A stretch of 64,000 bases of DNA from Lactobacillus jensenii DSM 20557 (GCF_001436455.1 NZ_AYYU01000004.1:1-64000); one strand, 5' to 3'. Positions 1 to 9,714 are shown, counted from the stretch's first letter. The notes: a model not told the origin generated them from the letters alone. Numbers and translations are program-made.

Positions 1-28
1 GTCCAGGGTTCGATCCCCTGACCACCCA
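1..28 (+). tRNA. tRNA, 3' end only
   Basis: The window opens inside a tRNA gene. A five-pair T stem closes the loop TTCGATC, followed by the 3' acceptor strand ACCACCC and a discriminator A; no CCA is encoded. The anticodon lies outside the window, so the amino acid cannot be given. Confidence 0.8.
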
Positions 29-41
29 CTATATGAAAGCT

Positions 42-68
42 GCACTGCGAGAAGGCGGTGCTTTTTTT
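42..68 (+). terminator. Rho-independent terminator after the tRNA
   Basis: GCACTGC pairs with GCGGTGC (one G-T pair) around a six-base loop and is followed by seven T. It sits just downstream of the tRNA 3' end. Confidence 0.75.
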
Positions 69-77
69 ATGCTTTAA

Positions 78-103
78 GGCTGGATTTTTTTCCAGTCTTT
101 TTT
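78..103 (+). terminator. Second tandem terminator
   Basis: GGCTGGA pairs with TCCAGTC around a T-rich loop, then a T run. It lies ten bases after the first hairpin and probably backs it up, shielding the cytochrome b5-like gene from tRNA readthrough. Confidence 0.6.
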
Positions 104-115
104 CTTGCATTTGTA

Positions 116-166
116 GTGACACGGTGTTACCATTTAAATATAAAGATTAATGACACTATGTCACTT
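116..166 (+). promoter_or_regulatory. Two dyads upstream of the cytochrome b5-like gene
   Basis: Two related inverted repeats lie in the promoter region: GTGACAC-G-GTGTTAC (one mismatch) and TGACA-CTA-TGTCA. They share the GTGACAC/GTGTCA half-site and are about 35 bases apart (centre to centre), so one dimeric regulator could bind both. I do not recognise the regulator. Confidence 0.5.
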
Positions 167-184
167 TAATAAGGAGCGATATTT

Positions 185-415
185 ATGAAAGAATTTACAA
201 GAGAAGAATTAGCACAATTTGATGGTAAGAATAGTAACAAGGCTTATGTTGCTGTTAAAGGCGTAGTTTACGATGTTACTGGTAATGCCCACTGGCAAGC
301 TGGTGAACACCATGGTGTTTTAGCTGGTAAAGATGTAACTGAAGCACTTAGCCACTCACCACACGGCGACTCAGTTTTAGCAGGTCTTGAAAAAGTTGGT
401 ACTTTAAAAGACTAA
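185..415 (+). CDS. Cytochrome b5-like heme/steroid-binding domain protein
   Basis: A 76-residue protein that is a single cytochrome b5-like fold: opening FTREELAQFDG, then YVAVKGVVYDVT, a central HWQAGEHHG and a SHSPHG segment. The eukaryotic HPGG motif is not kept; His42/43 and His57/60 are the candidate heme ligands. There is no signal peptide or membrane anchor, so it is probably cytosolic. It converges on a flavin fumarate reductase gene across a shared terminator, which suggests but does not prove a role in electron transfer. Start has the RBS AAGGAG. Lactobacilli generally do not make heme, so bound heme would have to be imported, or the ligand may be something else. Confidence 0.75.
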   Translation: MKEFTREELAQFDGKNSNKAYVAVKGVVYDVTGNAHWQAGEHHGVLAGKDVTEALSHSPHGDSVLAGLEKVGTLKD

Positions 416-420
416 TTAGC

Positions 421-456
421 AAAAAAAGACTGTCGGAAAACCGACAGTCTTTTTTG
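421..456. terminator. Bidirectional terminator
   Basis: A perfect 16-pair stem with an AAAA loop (core GACTGTCGG/CCGACAGTC) flanked by A and T runs. It ends the cytochrome b5-like gene on + and the fumarate reductase gene on -. Confidence 0.9.
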
Positions 457-458
457 TT

Positions 459-2300
459 TTATTTTTCTTCTTCAGCAATTGTTTCTGCCGCAATTCTACC
501 AAAGGTGAAAATATCAGCAAGTGAATTACCACCTAAACGGTTACCTGCATGTAAGCCGCCGGCATTTTCGCCAGCACTATAAAGACCTTTGATAATTTCG
601 TTTTTATCATTTAAAACGTGAGTTTTAGTGTCAATTACTAATCCACCCATTGTATGGTGAATAGCTGGTTTTCTTGGAGTGGCATAAAATGGAGCTTTTT
701 CACACTTCAGATTGAAGACGCTCTTACCAAATTCAGGATCATGTCCAGCATCAACATATGAGTTATATTTTTTAATTGAATCAACTAAAGTAGCTGGGTC
801 CATTCCTGCTTTTTTAGCTAATTCTTCTAAAGTATCTGCTCTATATAAAGTTCCAGCCTTAACTTGGGCATCAATTGATTCTTGAGTGGTGTTATAAGCT
901 GTTTCTTTAATCTTGTCATCAGCAATTAAGTAGAACAAGCCACCTTCTTTAATAGCAGCTCTAGCCAAAGTATCACGTTCAGCATACTCATTAACAAAAC
1001 GTGCACCTTTTTGGTTAACCATAATATAGTTTTCTGGTGGTGTTTGCAGACCTGTAAACAATTCCCCTGTCACTGGGTCAGAAACTGGCATTAGCTGAAT
1101 AAAACCCATTCCAGTTAAGGCTGCTCCAACACTTTGCCCAAGCTTAATACCATCACCAGTAATTGCAGGCGAATTGGTTGTAGCCATATCATCCTGAATT
1201 TCTGGCCAATAAGTATTGTACTTTTGGCACATTTTAGTATTGGCACCAAAACCACCAGCTGTTAAAACTGTAGTCTTGGCATGAACTGTAACTTTTGAGC
1301 CCCTATTTGAAGCGATAACTCCACTAACTTTGCCATCTTCAAGTAACAACTTTTCAGCTTTAGTTTCGGTCAAGATTTGGCCACCGTGAGCTTTAACCCA
1401 GTCTCCTAAAACATGAATAAAAGCATAACCCATTGGTTCAACTGGTTTGTGCCCGCGGCGCCATAACGCTCCAACTGGCATAGTCACTTCATGTTCAAAC
1501 TTAACACCTAATTGTTCCAGCCACTTAACGGAATCAAGCACGTTATTAACAAGAGTAGTTACTAATTCATATTTACCATGAATTTCACGCCCGTTTAAGT
1601 CATGACGCTTACCACCTAAATAAGTTTGAATTTCATGTAGTAAACCTGAATCAAAAAGATAATCTGCCCCGCTATCAAGATAGGTCTTAATTTGCTTTTG
1701 AAGTTTCTTAAAGTCTGCTTGATATTCTGCATCAATCTTATCAACTGGTGTATTCATCAGTTCTTTCAAAGTTTCTTTTTCACCTGGTAAACATTTGAAA
1801 TCTTTTTGCCATTCAGGTTCTGCAGCGTTCATCGGACCGCCGGCACGGGTAGTATTACCACCAATTTGAGGGAATTTTTCGAGTACAATAACTTTCTTAC
1901 CTAATTGTATTGAACGAGCTGCTGCTGCAAGACCGGCACCACCAGCACCGATAATGACAACATCAGCTGTTAATTCTTGATCGCTATTTTTTTCAGTAGC
2001 TGGCTTGGCCCGCTTTTTCCATTCTTCACTATCACCACCAGCTTCATCAATTGCTTCAGCAACTCCATCAATTACGCCATGACTTGAAATTGTTGCCCCA
2101 GAAATTGCATCAACATTTAAAGTTTGGTTTTTAACAATTTGGTTAGGTAAACGATGGAATACTTCATCAGCAACCCCTTTGGTTTCTCCTTTAGCATCAA
2201 CTTTGATTGCTTCGATTTTTTCTTCAGACAAGGTTACTTCCATTGGCATAAAACTAGAACCATGCCCTTTAGCCTTTACTTTATAAGTCCCTTTTTTCAT
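459..2300 (-). CDS. Fumarate reductase flavoprotein with N-terminal FMN-binding domain
   Basis: A 613-residue flavoprotein of the flavocytochrome c/fumarate-urocanate reductase family. Residues 1-85 form an FMN_bind domain with DAISGATIS at 64-72, the sequence in which a Thr/Ser receives covalent FMN from ApbE in this family. The FAD domain starts near 113 with [10 protein letters not shown] (118-123 is the dinucleotide glycine motif) and continues with [15 protein letters not shown]. No signal peptide or heme-binding CxxCH is present, so it is a soluble cytosolic enzyme that probably reduces fumarate (or a related enoate) with electrons from a reduced flavin or NADH. It is divergent from a LysR-type gene and has a Rex-like box over its -35. 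The exact substrate is not determined by sequence. Confidence 0.85.
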   Translation of the reverse strand: MKKGTYKVKAKGHGSSFMPMEVTLSEEKIEAIKVDAKGETKGVADEVFHRLPNQIVKNQTLNVDAISGATISSHGVIDGVAEAIDEAGGDSEEWKKRAKPATEKNSDQELTADVVIIGAGGAGLAAAARSIQLGKKVIVLEKFPQIGGNTTRAGGPMNAAEPEWQKDFKCLPGEKETLKELMNTPVDKIDAEYQADFKKLQKQIKTYLDSGADYLFDSGLLHEIQTYLGGKRHDLNGREIHGKYELVTTLVNNVLDSVKWLEQLGVKFEHEVTMPVGALWRRGHKPVEPMGYAFIHVLGDWVKAHGGQILTETKAEKLLLEDGKVSGVIASNRGSKVTVHAKTTVLTAGGFGANTKMCQKYNTYWPEIQDDMATTNSPAITGDGIKLGQSVGAALTGMGFIQLMPVSDPVTGELFTGLQTPPENYIMVNQKGARFVNEYAERDTLARAAIKEGGLFYLIADDKIKETAYNTTQESIDAQVKAGTLYRADTLEELAKKAGMDPATLVDSIKKYNSYVDAGHDPEFGKSVFNLKCEKAPFYATPRKPAIHHTMGGLVIDTKTHVLNDKNEIIKGLYSAGENAGGLHAGNRLGGNSLADIFTFGRIAAETIAEEEK

Positions 2301-2331
2301 AAGTAGTCTCCTTTTTACCTTGATAATTTTA

Positions 2332-2371
2332 ATTCTAAAATTAGCCCAAGATTTTGTGAAATATTTATCTA
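2332..2371 (-). promoter_or_regulatory. Fumarate reductase promoter overlapped by a Rex-like box
   Basis: On the minus strand TTCACA and TAGAAT are spaced by 17 bases, a good sigma-A promoter. On the plus strand the -35 lies inside TTGTGAAATATTTATCTA, which matches 15 of 18 positions of the Rex operator consensus TTGTGAAATATTTCACAA. Rex is the NADH/NAD-sensing repressor of Gram-positive bacteria, so fumarate reductase is predicted to be released when NADH is high. Confidence 0.65.
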
Positions 2372-2414
2372 ATTACCATGCTATAATAATTTTGTTATAG
2401 CAAAGGAGGCCATT

Positions 2415-3338
2415 ATGCACGATCCTGAAACTGTTTTACATTATCTTGATACTTTACTTGAAGAAAGTAATTTTACTAAGGCAGCTAGAGCTCTATACAT
2501 TTCTCAGCCTTATTTAACCCAGACAATTAAACGACTAGAAGAAAAACTGGGGATTAAATTAATTAATCGAACTGTTCCTTTCACACTAACTGAAGCTGGA
2601 ACAATCTATTATAAATACCTTGAAAGTTCGGTTGCTAGCAAACGGAAACTCCATTCTCAACTAATCAAATACGAAAATCCAAAATTAGAAGTTATTCGGA
2701 TTTCAGTTTTAGAGAGTTTGGGCTGTTTTTTGATTCCTGCTATTTTGCCTGACTTTTTAAAGAGCCATCCTAATATTAAAGTTCAACTTTCCGAAGTTTC
2801 TCCTAGAACCAGTGAAAATTTACTTTTAGCTGAAGAAGTGGACTGTTACTTAGGACAAACGCCCAAGGCATTAAGTAAGGGAATCAAGCCATATATTAAT
2901 GGGAACGAAAAATACTATATTGTAATCCCAGCTAATTCTAAATTTTATCAAGCCGGGAAATTTATTTTAGAGCCGGATGCTTTTGATCTGAAAACTTTGC
3001 TCCAGCAACCTTTTCTCCTTTCAAATGGTAGTTCCGCCATCCGACATCAAGTCGATGGGCTCTTTCAAAAGTATAAAATTAAACCAAATATCATCTTGGA
3101 GAGTCAAAATATTTTAACAACAACTGGCTTAGCGATTAATGGTATGGGCTTGACTATTTCATCAGCAAGTATTCTAAAGAGATATAAAGAAACGCCACTT
3201 AACTTATTACCAATATCTCCTGATTTACTTTCAATTGACTATTTCATCGCTGTTAAACAAGGTCGCACACTAACACCTGGGATTCAAGATTTAATAACTG
3301 CCTTTATGACAAGTAACTTGAGTCCTGAAATTAAGTAA
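2415..3338 (+). CDS. LysR-family transcriptional regulator
   Basis: A 307-residue LTTR. The winged helix-turn-helix occupies residues 1-60 (NFTKAARALYISQPYLTQTIKRLEEKLGIKL) and a LysR substrate-binding domain follows from about 90. It is transcribed divergently from the fumarate reductase gene across 114 bases, the usual arrangement for an LTTR that controls its neighbour, with a -10 TATAAT just upstream. The effector is unknown; a C4-dicarboxylate or the reductase substrate is a reasonable guess. RBS AAAGGAGG. Confidence 0.85.
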   Translation: MHDPETVLHYLDTLLEESNFTKAARALYISQPYLTQTIKRLEEKLGIKLINRTVPFTLTEAGTIYYKYLESSVASKRKLHSQLIKYENPKLEVIRISVLESLGCFLIPAILPDFLKSHPNIKVQLSEVSPRTSENLLLAEEVDCYLGQTPKALSKGIKPYINGNEKYYIVIPANSKFYQAGKFILEPDAFDLKTLLQQPFLLSNGSSAIRHQVDGLFQKYKIKPNIILESQNILTTTGLAINGMGLTISSASILKRYKETPLNLLPISPDLLSIDYFIAVKQGRTLTPGIQDLITAFMTSNLSPEIK

Positions 3339-3341
3339 ACA

Positions 3342-3373
3342 AAAAGGACTATTTCCCAGGAAATAGTCCTTTT
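3342..3373. terminator. Bidirectional terminator
   Basis: A 15-pair stem (core AAGGACTATTTCC) with A and T runs on either side separates the convergent LysR and brnQ genes. Confidence 0.9.
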
Positions 3374-3378
3374 ATTTT

Positions 3379-4743
3379 CTATCGTTTTTGCTTTGTAAAG
3401 TAAATTACTAAACCTAAAACTAGGCCAATAATAGCTGGTAACAACCAACTCACCCCAACACTTGAAAGTGGTAAAGTGTTACGTACAGTAATCAAACTTT
3501 GAACTAAGCTAGTATTTCTAGCAACATCTGGCAATGCATTCACAAAGTCTAAAAATGCTGGAATTACAGTGAAGACAACAGTAGTAAAGTAGACTATTCG
3601 CGACTTCTTAATAACTGGTGTCATGATTGATAGTACAATCAATACCATTGAAAGTGGGTATAAGAACATCAAGAATGGTGTTGACCAAGCAATGATTTCA
3701 TTTAAACCAACATTTGCAATTAAGAATGAAGCAAATGCAGATAAAACCATCCAAACGCGGTAGCTAAACCGTGGGAAGTACTTGTGGAAGTCTTGACCAA
3801 AAGCAGCAACTAAGCCAACAGCAGTAGTCAAGCAAGTTACCGTCATCAGAGTTGCCAAAACTGCTTGTCCAACGTAGCCTGCATAATGTTGTACAATTTG
3901 ACTAAATGCGACACCACCATCAGCACTCATAGTAAACTTACCAAGTGACATCGCACCAATCAGGATTAAGAAGAAGTAGATAAAGGCAACGGCTCCCATT
4001 CCCAACATACCAGAACGTGCTGTTACAATAGCAACACTCTTATCTTCTTTTTTGCCCAATTGTCTAATAGCTGCTACAACAGTAACCCCAAATGCTAGTC
4101 CTGCCAAAGCATCCATCGTATTATACCCTTCTAAAAAGCCATTTAAAAAAGCATTGCCACTTGTAGCATAAGCACTAGTTGCGTAACCCGCATTAGCTGA
4201 TCCTAGTGGATTAATCATTGCAACAAAAAAAACCAAGAAAAGTAAGACTAAAAAGATAGGATTTAAGACCTTACCTAAACGATTCAAGATATCTTTTTCA
4301 TTATATGAAATCCAAAATGCAGCTCCAAAAAATAATGCAGAATAAATTAATAAAGCTAATTGTTGATGATCCTTAGGAACAAAAGGTGCTACCCCAACTG
4401 TAAATGAAACAGTTGCTGTTCTTGGCGTTCCAAAGAATGGCCCAATAGTAGCGTGAATCAAAGCCATGAAAGTCACAGCAAATGCTGATCCTAATGGGAG
4501 GCCAATATCATAAACTCCATCTGCTCTAGTTAAGGCAATTGCCAAAATTGACAATAATGGTAAAACTACCCCGGTAATTAAAAAACCAAGTGTAGCAATA
4601 AACCAATTATGCCCGGCCATTTGACCTAAGTGTAATGGGAAAATTAAGTTCCCCGCCCCAAAGAATAATGCAAACAACATTGAACTAATAACGAAATAGT
4701 CTTTTTTCGTTAACTTACGTTCAACCTTTTTCAGTTCATCCAT
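3379..4743 (-). CDS. brnQ: Branched-chain amino acid transport system II carrier protein
   Basis: A 454-residue integral membrane protein of the LIVCS family, which couples Leu/Ile/Val uptake to Na+ or H+. The N-terminal LTKKDYFVISSMLFALFFGAGNLIFP segment is typical of BrnQ, and about twelve hydrophobic segments follow. The start is taken at MDELKK because GAGGGTGA lies just ahead of that ATG; an in-frame ATG 16 codons upstream has no RBS. Monocistronic, with a terminator shared with the LysR gene. The promoter region carries ATAGTGTCATTA, a word also found near the cytochrome b5-like gene. Confidence 0.92.
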   Translation of the reverse strand: MDELKKVERKLTKKDYFVISSMLFALFFGAGNLIFPLHLGQMAGHNWFIATLGFLITGVVLPLLSILAIALTRADGVYDIGLPLGSAFAVTFMALIHATIGPFFGTPRTATVSFTVGVAPFVPKDHQQLALLIYSALFFGAAFWISYNEKDILNRLGKVLNPIFLVLLFLVFFVAMINPLGSANAGYATSAYATSGNAFLNGFLEGYNTMDALAGLAFGVTVVAAIRQLGKKEDKSVAIVTARSGMLGMGAVAFIYFFLILIGAMSLGKFTMSADGGVAFSQIVQHYAGYVGQAVLATLMTVTCLTTAVGLVAAFGQDFHKYFPRFSYRVWMVLSAFASFLIANVGLNEIIAWSTPFLMFLYPLSMVLIVLSIMTPVIKKSRIVYFTTVVFTVIPAFLDFVNALPDVARNTSLVQSLITVRNTLPLSSVGVSWLLPAIIGLVLGLVIYFTKQKR

Positions 4744-4837
4744 TAATTCACCCTCTTTATAAATTATATTTTTATTTTTACATTTTATCATATTTATCTA
4801 ATGACACTATTGTATTTTATATCTTGAAATCGTTTAC

Positions 4838-4866
4838 TTGAAAAAATTTTTTTGCTTGTGTATGAT
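4838..4866 (+). promoter_or_regulatory. Promoter of the riboflavin operon
   Basis: TTGAAA and TATGAT with 17-base spacing lie about 20 bases before the FMN riboswitch. The preceding 60 bases are AT-rich. Confidence 0.6.
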
Positions 4867-4886
4867 AATTATGAATTGAATAAAAT

Positions 4887-4996
4887 GTTCTTCGGGGCAG
4901 GGTGAAATTCCCGACCGGCGGTAAAGTCCGCGACCCACGCAAGTGGTTGAATCCTGATTATAGGTACCGATAGTTAAAGTCTAGATGGGAGAAGAT
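4887..4996 (+). promoter_or_regulatory. FMN riboswitch (RFN element)
   Basis: The conserved RFN words are present in order: TTCGGGGCAGGGTGAAATTC, CCGACCGGCGGTA, GTCCGCGACCC, TAGGTACCGATAGT, AAAGTCTAGATGGGAGAAG. The variable arm is short (ACGCAAGTGGTTGA). A terminator hairpin follows 75 bases later, so FMN binding is expected to stop transcription before ribD. Confidence 0.95.
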
Positions 4997-5070
4997 TAAT
5001 GACACTAGTACAAGCTAGGCTTTTTTGGCTGGCTTTGGTTTGGTGTTTTTTAACTTTGCATATTATTTTA

Positions 5071-5097
5071 GCCTCGAGATTTTCTCGAGGCTTTTTT
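5071..5097 (+). terminator. Riboswitch expression-platform terminator
   Basis: GCCTCGAGA pairs with TCTCGAGGC and six T follow. It lies between the aptamer and ribD and would be the FMN-controlled terminator. Confidence 0.85.
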
Positions 5098-5119
5098 GAT
5101 GCAAAAAGGAAGTGATTTG

Positions 5120-6178
5120 ATGATGAAGACAGATGAAGATTTTATGGGCCTTGCACTCACAGAAGCTAGCAAAGGCCGTTATCATACATGGACTAACCCT
5201 ATGGTTGGTGCTGTCGTTGTTAAAGATAATCAAGTCTTAGCAACCGGCTATCACCACCGCTATGGCGATGTCCATGCTGAACGTGACGCTATTAGCAAAT
5301 TGACTCCAGAACAATTATTTAATTCAACTTTATATGTAACGCTTGAGCCTTGTAATCATACAGGTAAGCAGCCGCCATGTAGCGATTTAATCATTGCTAG
5401 CAAGATTAAACGAGTCGTGATTAGCGAAATAGATCCACATAGTTTAGTCACTGGCAAAGGGATAAAAAAATTAAAAGCGCATAACATTTCTGTCACTACC
5501 GGTGTATTAGCTCAAGAAGCTAAAAAGCTAAACCAGCACTATGTTTATTTTTATGAGCATAACTTACCTTACGTTACTTTAAAGCAAGCTCTCAGCCTAG
5601 ATCATAAGTGTAGCTACCCTAACAAGCGAATCCAAATTACTGGTAATGCAGCTTCTCAAAGAGTTCATCAAGAACGCGCTGATTATCAAGCAATAATGGT
5701 TGGTAGTTCAACTGCTTTAATTGATAATCCAACTTTATTAACAAGTATTAAACAAGACCATCCCCCTATTCGGCTGGTAATTGACCGCCGCGGACGCTTA
5801 TTAAACCAGCAGCTGACATTATTTTCAGATAATCGGGCACCTACTTGGATTTTTACCCAAAATCCAGAATTAGCTAAAACTTCATATCCACCGCACGTTA
5901 AAGTATTTCTTTTAGATCAAGGTACTCTAACTGAAGTTTTACAAATATTAGCTCAAAACAAGGTGCAATCAGTTTACGTTGAAGGAGGACCAGCTCTGAT
6001 GAAATCTTTTGTTGAAGAAAAACTAGCTCAAGAACTCATTACTTACTTTTCACCTACTTTTTTAGGTAGCAATGCTTTAGATGGTTTTGAAATTACTGAA
6101 AATCTTAAATTGATACAACCTAATTATCAGGTACTTGATAAAGATATTCGAATTAGTGGGAGGATTGACTATGTTTAG
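5120..6178 (+). CDS. ribD: Bifunctional diaminohydroxyphosphoribosylaminopyrimidine deaminase/5-amino-6-(5-phosphoribosylamino)uracil reductase
   Basis: A 352-residue two-domain enzyme for the second and third steps of riboflavin synthesis. The N-terminal zinc deaminase has HAERDAI and EPCNHTGKQPPC, the His and two Cys that hold zinc. The reductase domain starts near residue 140 and ends with YVEGGPALMKSF. The start is set at the ATG after AAGGA; the upstream in-frame ATG overlaps the terminator hairpin and has no RBS. First gene of the rib operon; it overlaps ribE by eight bases, which suggests coupled translation. Confidence 0.95.
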   Translation: MMKTDEDFMGLALTEASKGRYHTWTNPMVGAVVVKDNQVLATGYHHRYGDVHAERDAISKLTPEQLFNSTLYVTLEPCNHTGKQPPCSDLIIASKIKRVVISEIDPHSLVTGKGIKKLKAHNISVTTGVLAQEAKKLNQHYVYFYEHNLPYVTLKQALSLDHKCSYPNKRIQITGNAASQRVHQERADYQAIMVGSSTALIDNPTLLTSIKQDHPPIRLVIDRRGRLLNQQLTLFSDNRAPTWIFTQNPELAKTSYPPHVKVFLLDQGTLTEVLQILAQNKVQSVYVEGGPALMKSFVEEKLAQELITYFSPTFLGSNALDGFEITENLKLIQPNYQVLDKDIRISGRIDYV

Positions 6179-6776
6179 TGGATTAGTTACTGGTAATGCC
6201 CACATTGCCAATATAAAAAAAGATGAACACACTATCACAATGGTGATTAAGACTGTTCCAGCTAATTTAAAGGATTTAAAAATCGGTGATTCAATTGCAG
6301 TTAACGGTTGCTGCTTAACAGTTGAGAGTTTTACAGAAACAACCTTCACTGTGACGATGATGCCACAAACTTTCAAAAAGACTATTTTTAAAGATTCAAA
6401 AATTGGCGATCAAGTTAATATGGAACGGTCCTTACAGCTAAAGAGTCGCTTAGAAGGTCATATTGTAACTGGCCACATCGATGATGTGATTTTCTTAGTC
6501 AAAAAGCAACAAAATGAAAACGCAGTTGAGTTGTTTTTCAAATTACCTAAAAGACTAATTAGTCAAGTTGTTGCTCAAGGTAGCATCGCTATTAATGGGA
6601 CCAGTTTAACAGTTATGGATATTCATGATGATATTTTTTCTGTTGGTTTAATCCCTCACACGCAAGAAGAAACCAATCTTGCAAAATTAAACGTTGGTGA
6701 CCAGGTAAATGTCGAAACTGATATCTTAGGCAAATACGTGGCTAAGAATCTAGTAAATTTTCAAGGAGCACAATAA
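6171..6776 (+). CDS. ribE: Riboflavin synthase, alpha subunit
   Basis: A 201-residue protein made of two similar lumazine-binding barrels, beginning MFSGLVTG as in most RibE proteins. Repeats of the type GDSIAVNGCCLTV and GSIAINGTSLTV mark the two halves. It dismutates two 6,7-dimethyl-8-ribityllumazine into riboflavin. The ATG overlaps the end of ribD and is preceded by GGGAGG; an earlier in-frame ATG lacks one. Confidence 0.95.
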   Translation: MFSGLVTGNAHIANIKKDEHTITMVIKTVPANLKDLKIGDSIAVNGCCLTVESFTETTFTVTMMPQTFKKTIFKDSKIGDQVNMERSLQLKSRLEGHIVTGHIDDVIFLVKKQQNENAVELFFKLPKRLISQVVAQGSIAINGTSLTVMDIHDDIFSVGLIPHTQEETNLAKLNVGDQVNVETDILGKYVAKNLVNFQGAQ

Positions 6777-6778
6777 AT

Positions 6779-7954
6779 ATGGATGTTAAAAAAATTCAGG
6801 CAGCAGTTCAATGGATGAAGCAAGGCGGCCTAGTTATCGTCGCTGATGATGAAGATCGTGAAAGTGAAGGTGACATAATCGGTCTGGGTTCTAAGGTTAC
6901 TCCACAAAAAATCAATTTTATTACTCAAACAGCCCGTGGGTTGCTTTGCACAAGTATTGGTCGCAGCATTGCCGAAAGACTCAACTTAACTCCAATGGCT
7001 CAAAATAATACTGACCCTTATGGAACTGCATTTACAATTAGCGTTGATTATAAAACTACAACAACTGGAATTTCCGCTTTTGATCGCGCAGCCACAATTA
7101 AAGCCTTAGCTGATCCAACTACCAAAGCTGAAGATTTTTTCAGACCTGGTCATACCTTCCCTTTAGTTGCTAAAGATGGTGGCGTCTTAGACCGCAATGG
7201 CCATACAGAAGCTTCAATTACTCTAGCGCGTTTAGCTGGTGAAGCTGAAGTTGCTTATATTTGTGAAGTAATGGATGGCGATGGTCATATGGCAAGAAGA
7301 CCCCGACTAAAAGAAATAGCGGCTGAATATAATTTGCCATTTTTAACAATTGCAGAATTGCAAGAATATGTTAAAAATCCTGCAAGTAAAAATAATCAAT
7401 TTGTCGACCTACCTACTGTATATGGCAACTTCAAAATAAAAGCCTATGTTGGTGAAAACTTGGCCTTAGTTAAAGGCCCAATCGATCCTAATAAGCCGAT
7501 ATTGGTTCGGTTACATTCAGAATGTATGACTGGCGATGTTTTCGGCTCAAAAAGATGTGATTGTGGTGAACAATTACATAAAGCAATGCAAAAAATCGGC
7601 CATGAAGGCGGAATTCTAATTTATTTACGCCAAGAAGGTCGCGGAATTGGCTTAACCAATAAGCTAAAAGCCTATGCCTTACAAGATCAAGGTCGAGACA
7701 CTTATGAAGCTAATAAAATATTGGGTTTTGAGCCAGATGAACGTAAATATAACATTGCAAAAGAAATCTTGACAGATTTAGGAATTAAGAAAATCCGTTT
7801 ATTAACCAATAATCCTGATAAGGTTACCCAACTAACAAAATATGGCATTGAAGTAACTGAGCGGGTTCCACTGGAAATACCAGCAAATGAGATAAATAAA
7901 TTTTATTTACAAACTAAACGAGATAAATTTCATCATTTAATTATGGGAAAATAA
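6779..7954 (+). CDS. ribBA: Bifunctional 3,4-dihydroxy-2-butanone-4-phosphate synthase/GTP cyclohydrolase II
   Basis: A 391-residue fusion. The RibB half (1-200) has DDEDRESEGD and GHTEASITLARLAG; the RibA half (about 205-391) has the zinc ligands in HSECMTGDVFGSKRCDCGEQL and the RQEGRGIGL loop. It supplies both branches of the pathway: the four-carbon unit from ribulose 5-phosphate and the pyrimidine from GTP. Two bases separate it from ribE. Both halves look intact. Confidence 0.95.
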   Translation: MDVKKIQAAVQWMKQGGLVIVADDEDRESEGDIIGLGSKVTPQKINFITQTARGLLCTSIGRSIAERLNLTPMAQNNTDPYGTAFTISVDYKTTTTGISAFDRAATIKALADPTTKAEDFFRPGHTFPLVAKDGGVLDRNGHTEASITLARLAGEAEVAYICEVMDGDGHMARRPRLKEIAAEYNLPFLTIAELQEYVKNPASKNNQFVDLPTVYGNFKIKAYVGENLALVKGPIDPNKPILVRLHSECMTGDVFGSKRCDCGEQLHKAMQKIGHEGGILIYLRQEGRGIGLTNKLKAYALQDQGRDTYEANKILGFEPDERKYNIAKEILTDLGIKKIRLLTNNPDKVTQLTKYGIEVTERVPLEIPANEINKFYLQTKRDKFHHLIMGK

Positions 7955-7971
7955 ATGCAAAGGGGAAAATA

Positions 7972-8435
7972 ATGATTAAACAAGGTAATTTTATTAATGT
8001 TCATGGTAAGGTCGCAATTGTCGTTTCACGCTTTAACGAAACTATTACTAAAAACTTAGTTGACGGTGCAACTTCCACTCTCAAAAAATTTGGCATAAAA
8101 GATGAAGATATTGATATTTATTGGGTTCCTGGCGCATTTGAAATAGGCTTTACAGCAAAAAAGTCCTTGAAACCAATAAGTATACTGGAATTATGACCTT
8201 AGGAGCTGTCATCAAAGGCGAAACCGATCACTATGCCATGATTATTAACAATGTAACTTCTGCAATTATGCAATTAAATTTAAAAGGACAAATTCCAATT
8301 ACTTTTGGGATGCTAACTACTGAAAATATTGAACAAGCTTTGCAAAGAGCTGGATTAAAAGCTGGTAATGAAGGCAGTGCAACCGCTCAAAGCTTACTTG
8401 AAATGATGAGTTTAAATGAGCAAATAACTAAATAA
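7972..8435 (+). pseudogene. ribH: 6,7-dimethyl-8-ribityllumazine synthase, split by a -1 frame change
   Basis: Lumazine synthase homology runs through two frames. The first 74 codons (to about FTAKK) read in frame 0 and then run into a stop after a nonsense tail; the rest ([14 protein letters not shown] ... [14 protein letters not shown]) continues in frame -1. The switch falls at GC A AAA AAG, where seven A would restore one frame reading [19 protein letters not shown]. Apart from this the protein (about 154 residues) looks full length with normal conserved blocks. It may be a real one-base deletion, a homopolymer sequencing error, or a gene read by -1 ribosomal slippage, because A AAA AAG in frame is the heptamer used by E. 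coli dnaX. Last gene of the rib operon. Confidence 0.8.
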
Positions 8436-8484
8436 AGATAATTAAAGACTTCACTAATTAGCATTTTTTCTTAAAAGATATATT

Positions 8485-8504
8485 TTCAAGTTTATTTTTA
8501 AACT

Positions 8505-8508
<4 letters not shown>
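8485..8508. repeat. Nine-pair inverted repeat after ribH
   Basis: TTCAAGTTT and AAACTTGAA flank the loop ATTTTT. There is no clear T run on either strand after it, so it may be a weak rib terminator or part of the ldhD control region; its right arm overlaps the cre-like site. Confidence 0.5.
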
Positions 8509-9604
<1,096 letters not shown>

Positions 9605-9684
9605 TTTGCTTTGATGAGCGTCAGCCATATTATACTTACGCAGCTCCTCACAAACTACTCAATTTAAAGTTAACACATGACTAA

Positions 9685-9700
9685 AGTTTCACGTGTAACT
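9685..9700. other. parS-like site 1
   Basis: AGTTTCACGTGTAACT matches 13 of 16 positions of the ParB-binding consensus TGTTTCACGTGAAACA, including the central CACGTG. It is intergenic, downstream of ldhD. Confidence 0.5.
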
Positions 9701-9714
9701 TTCATAAATTATTT

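Noticed and set aside
6077-6376. Antisense ORF over the ribD/ribE junction
   Set aside because: Its translation has no recognisable features and it lies fully opposite two well-conserved genes.
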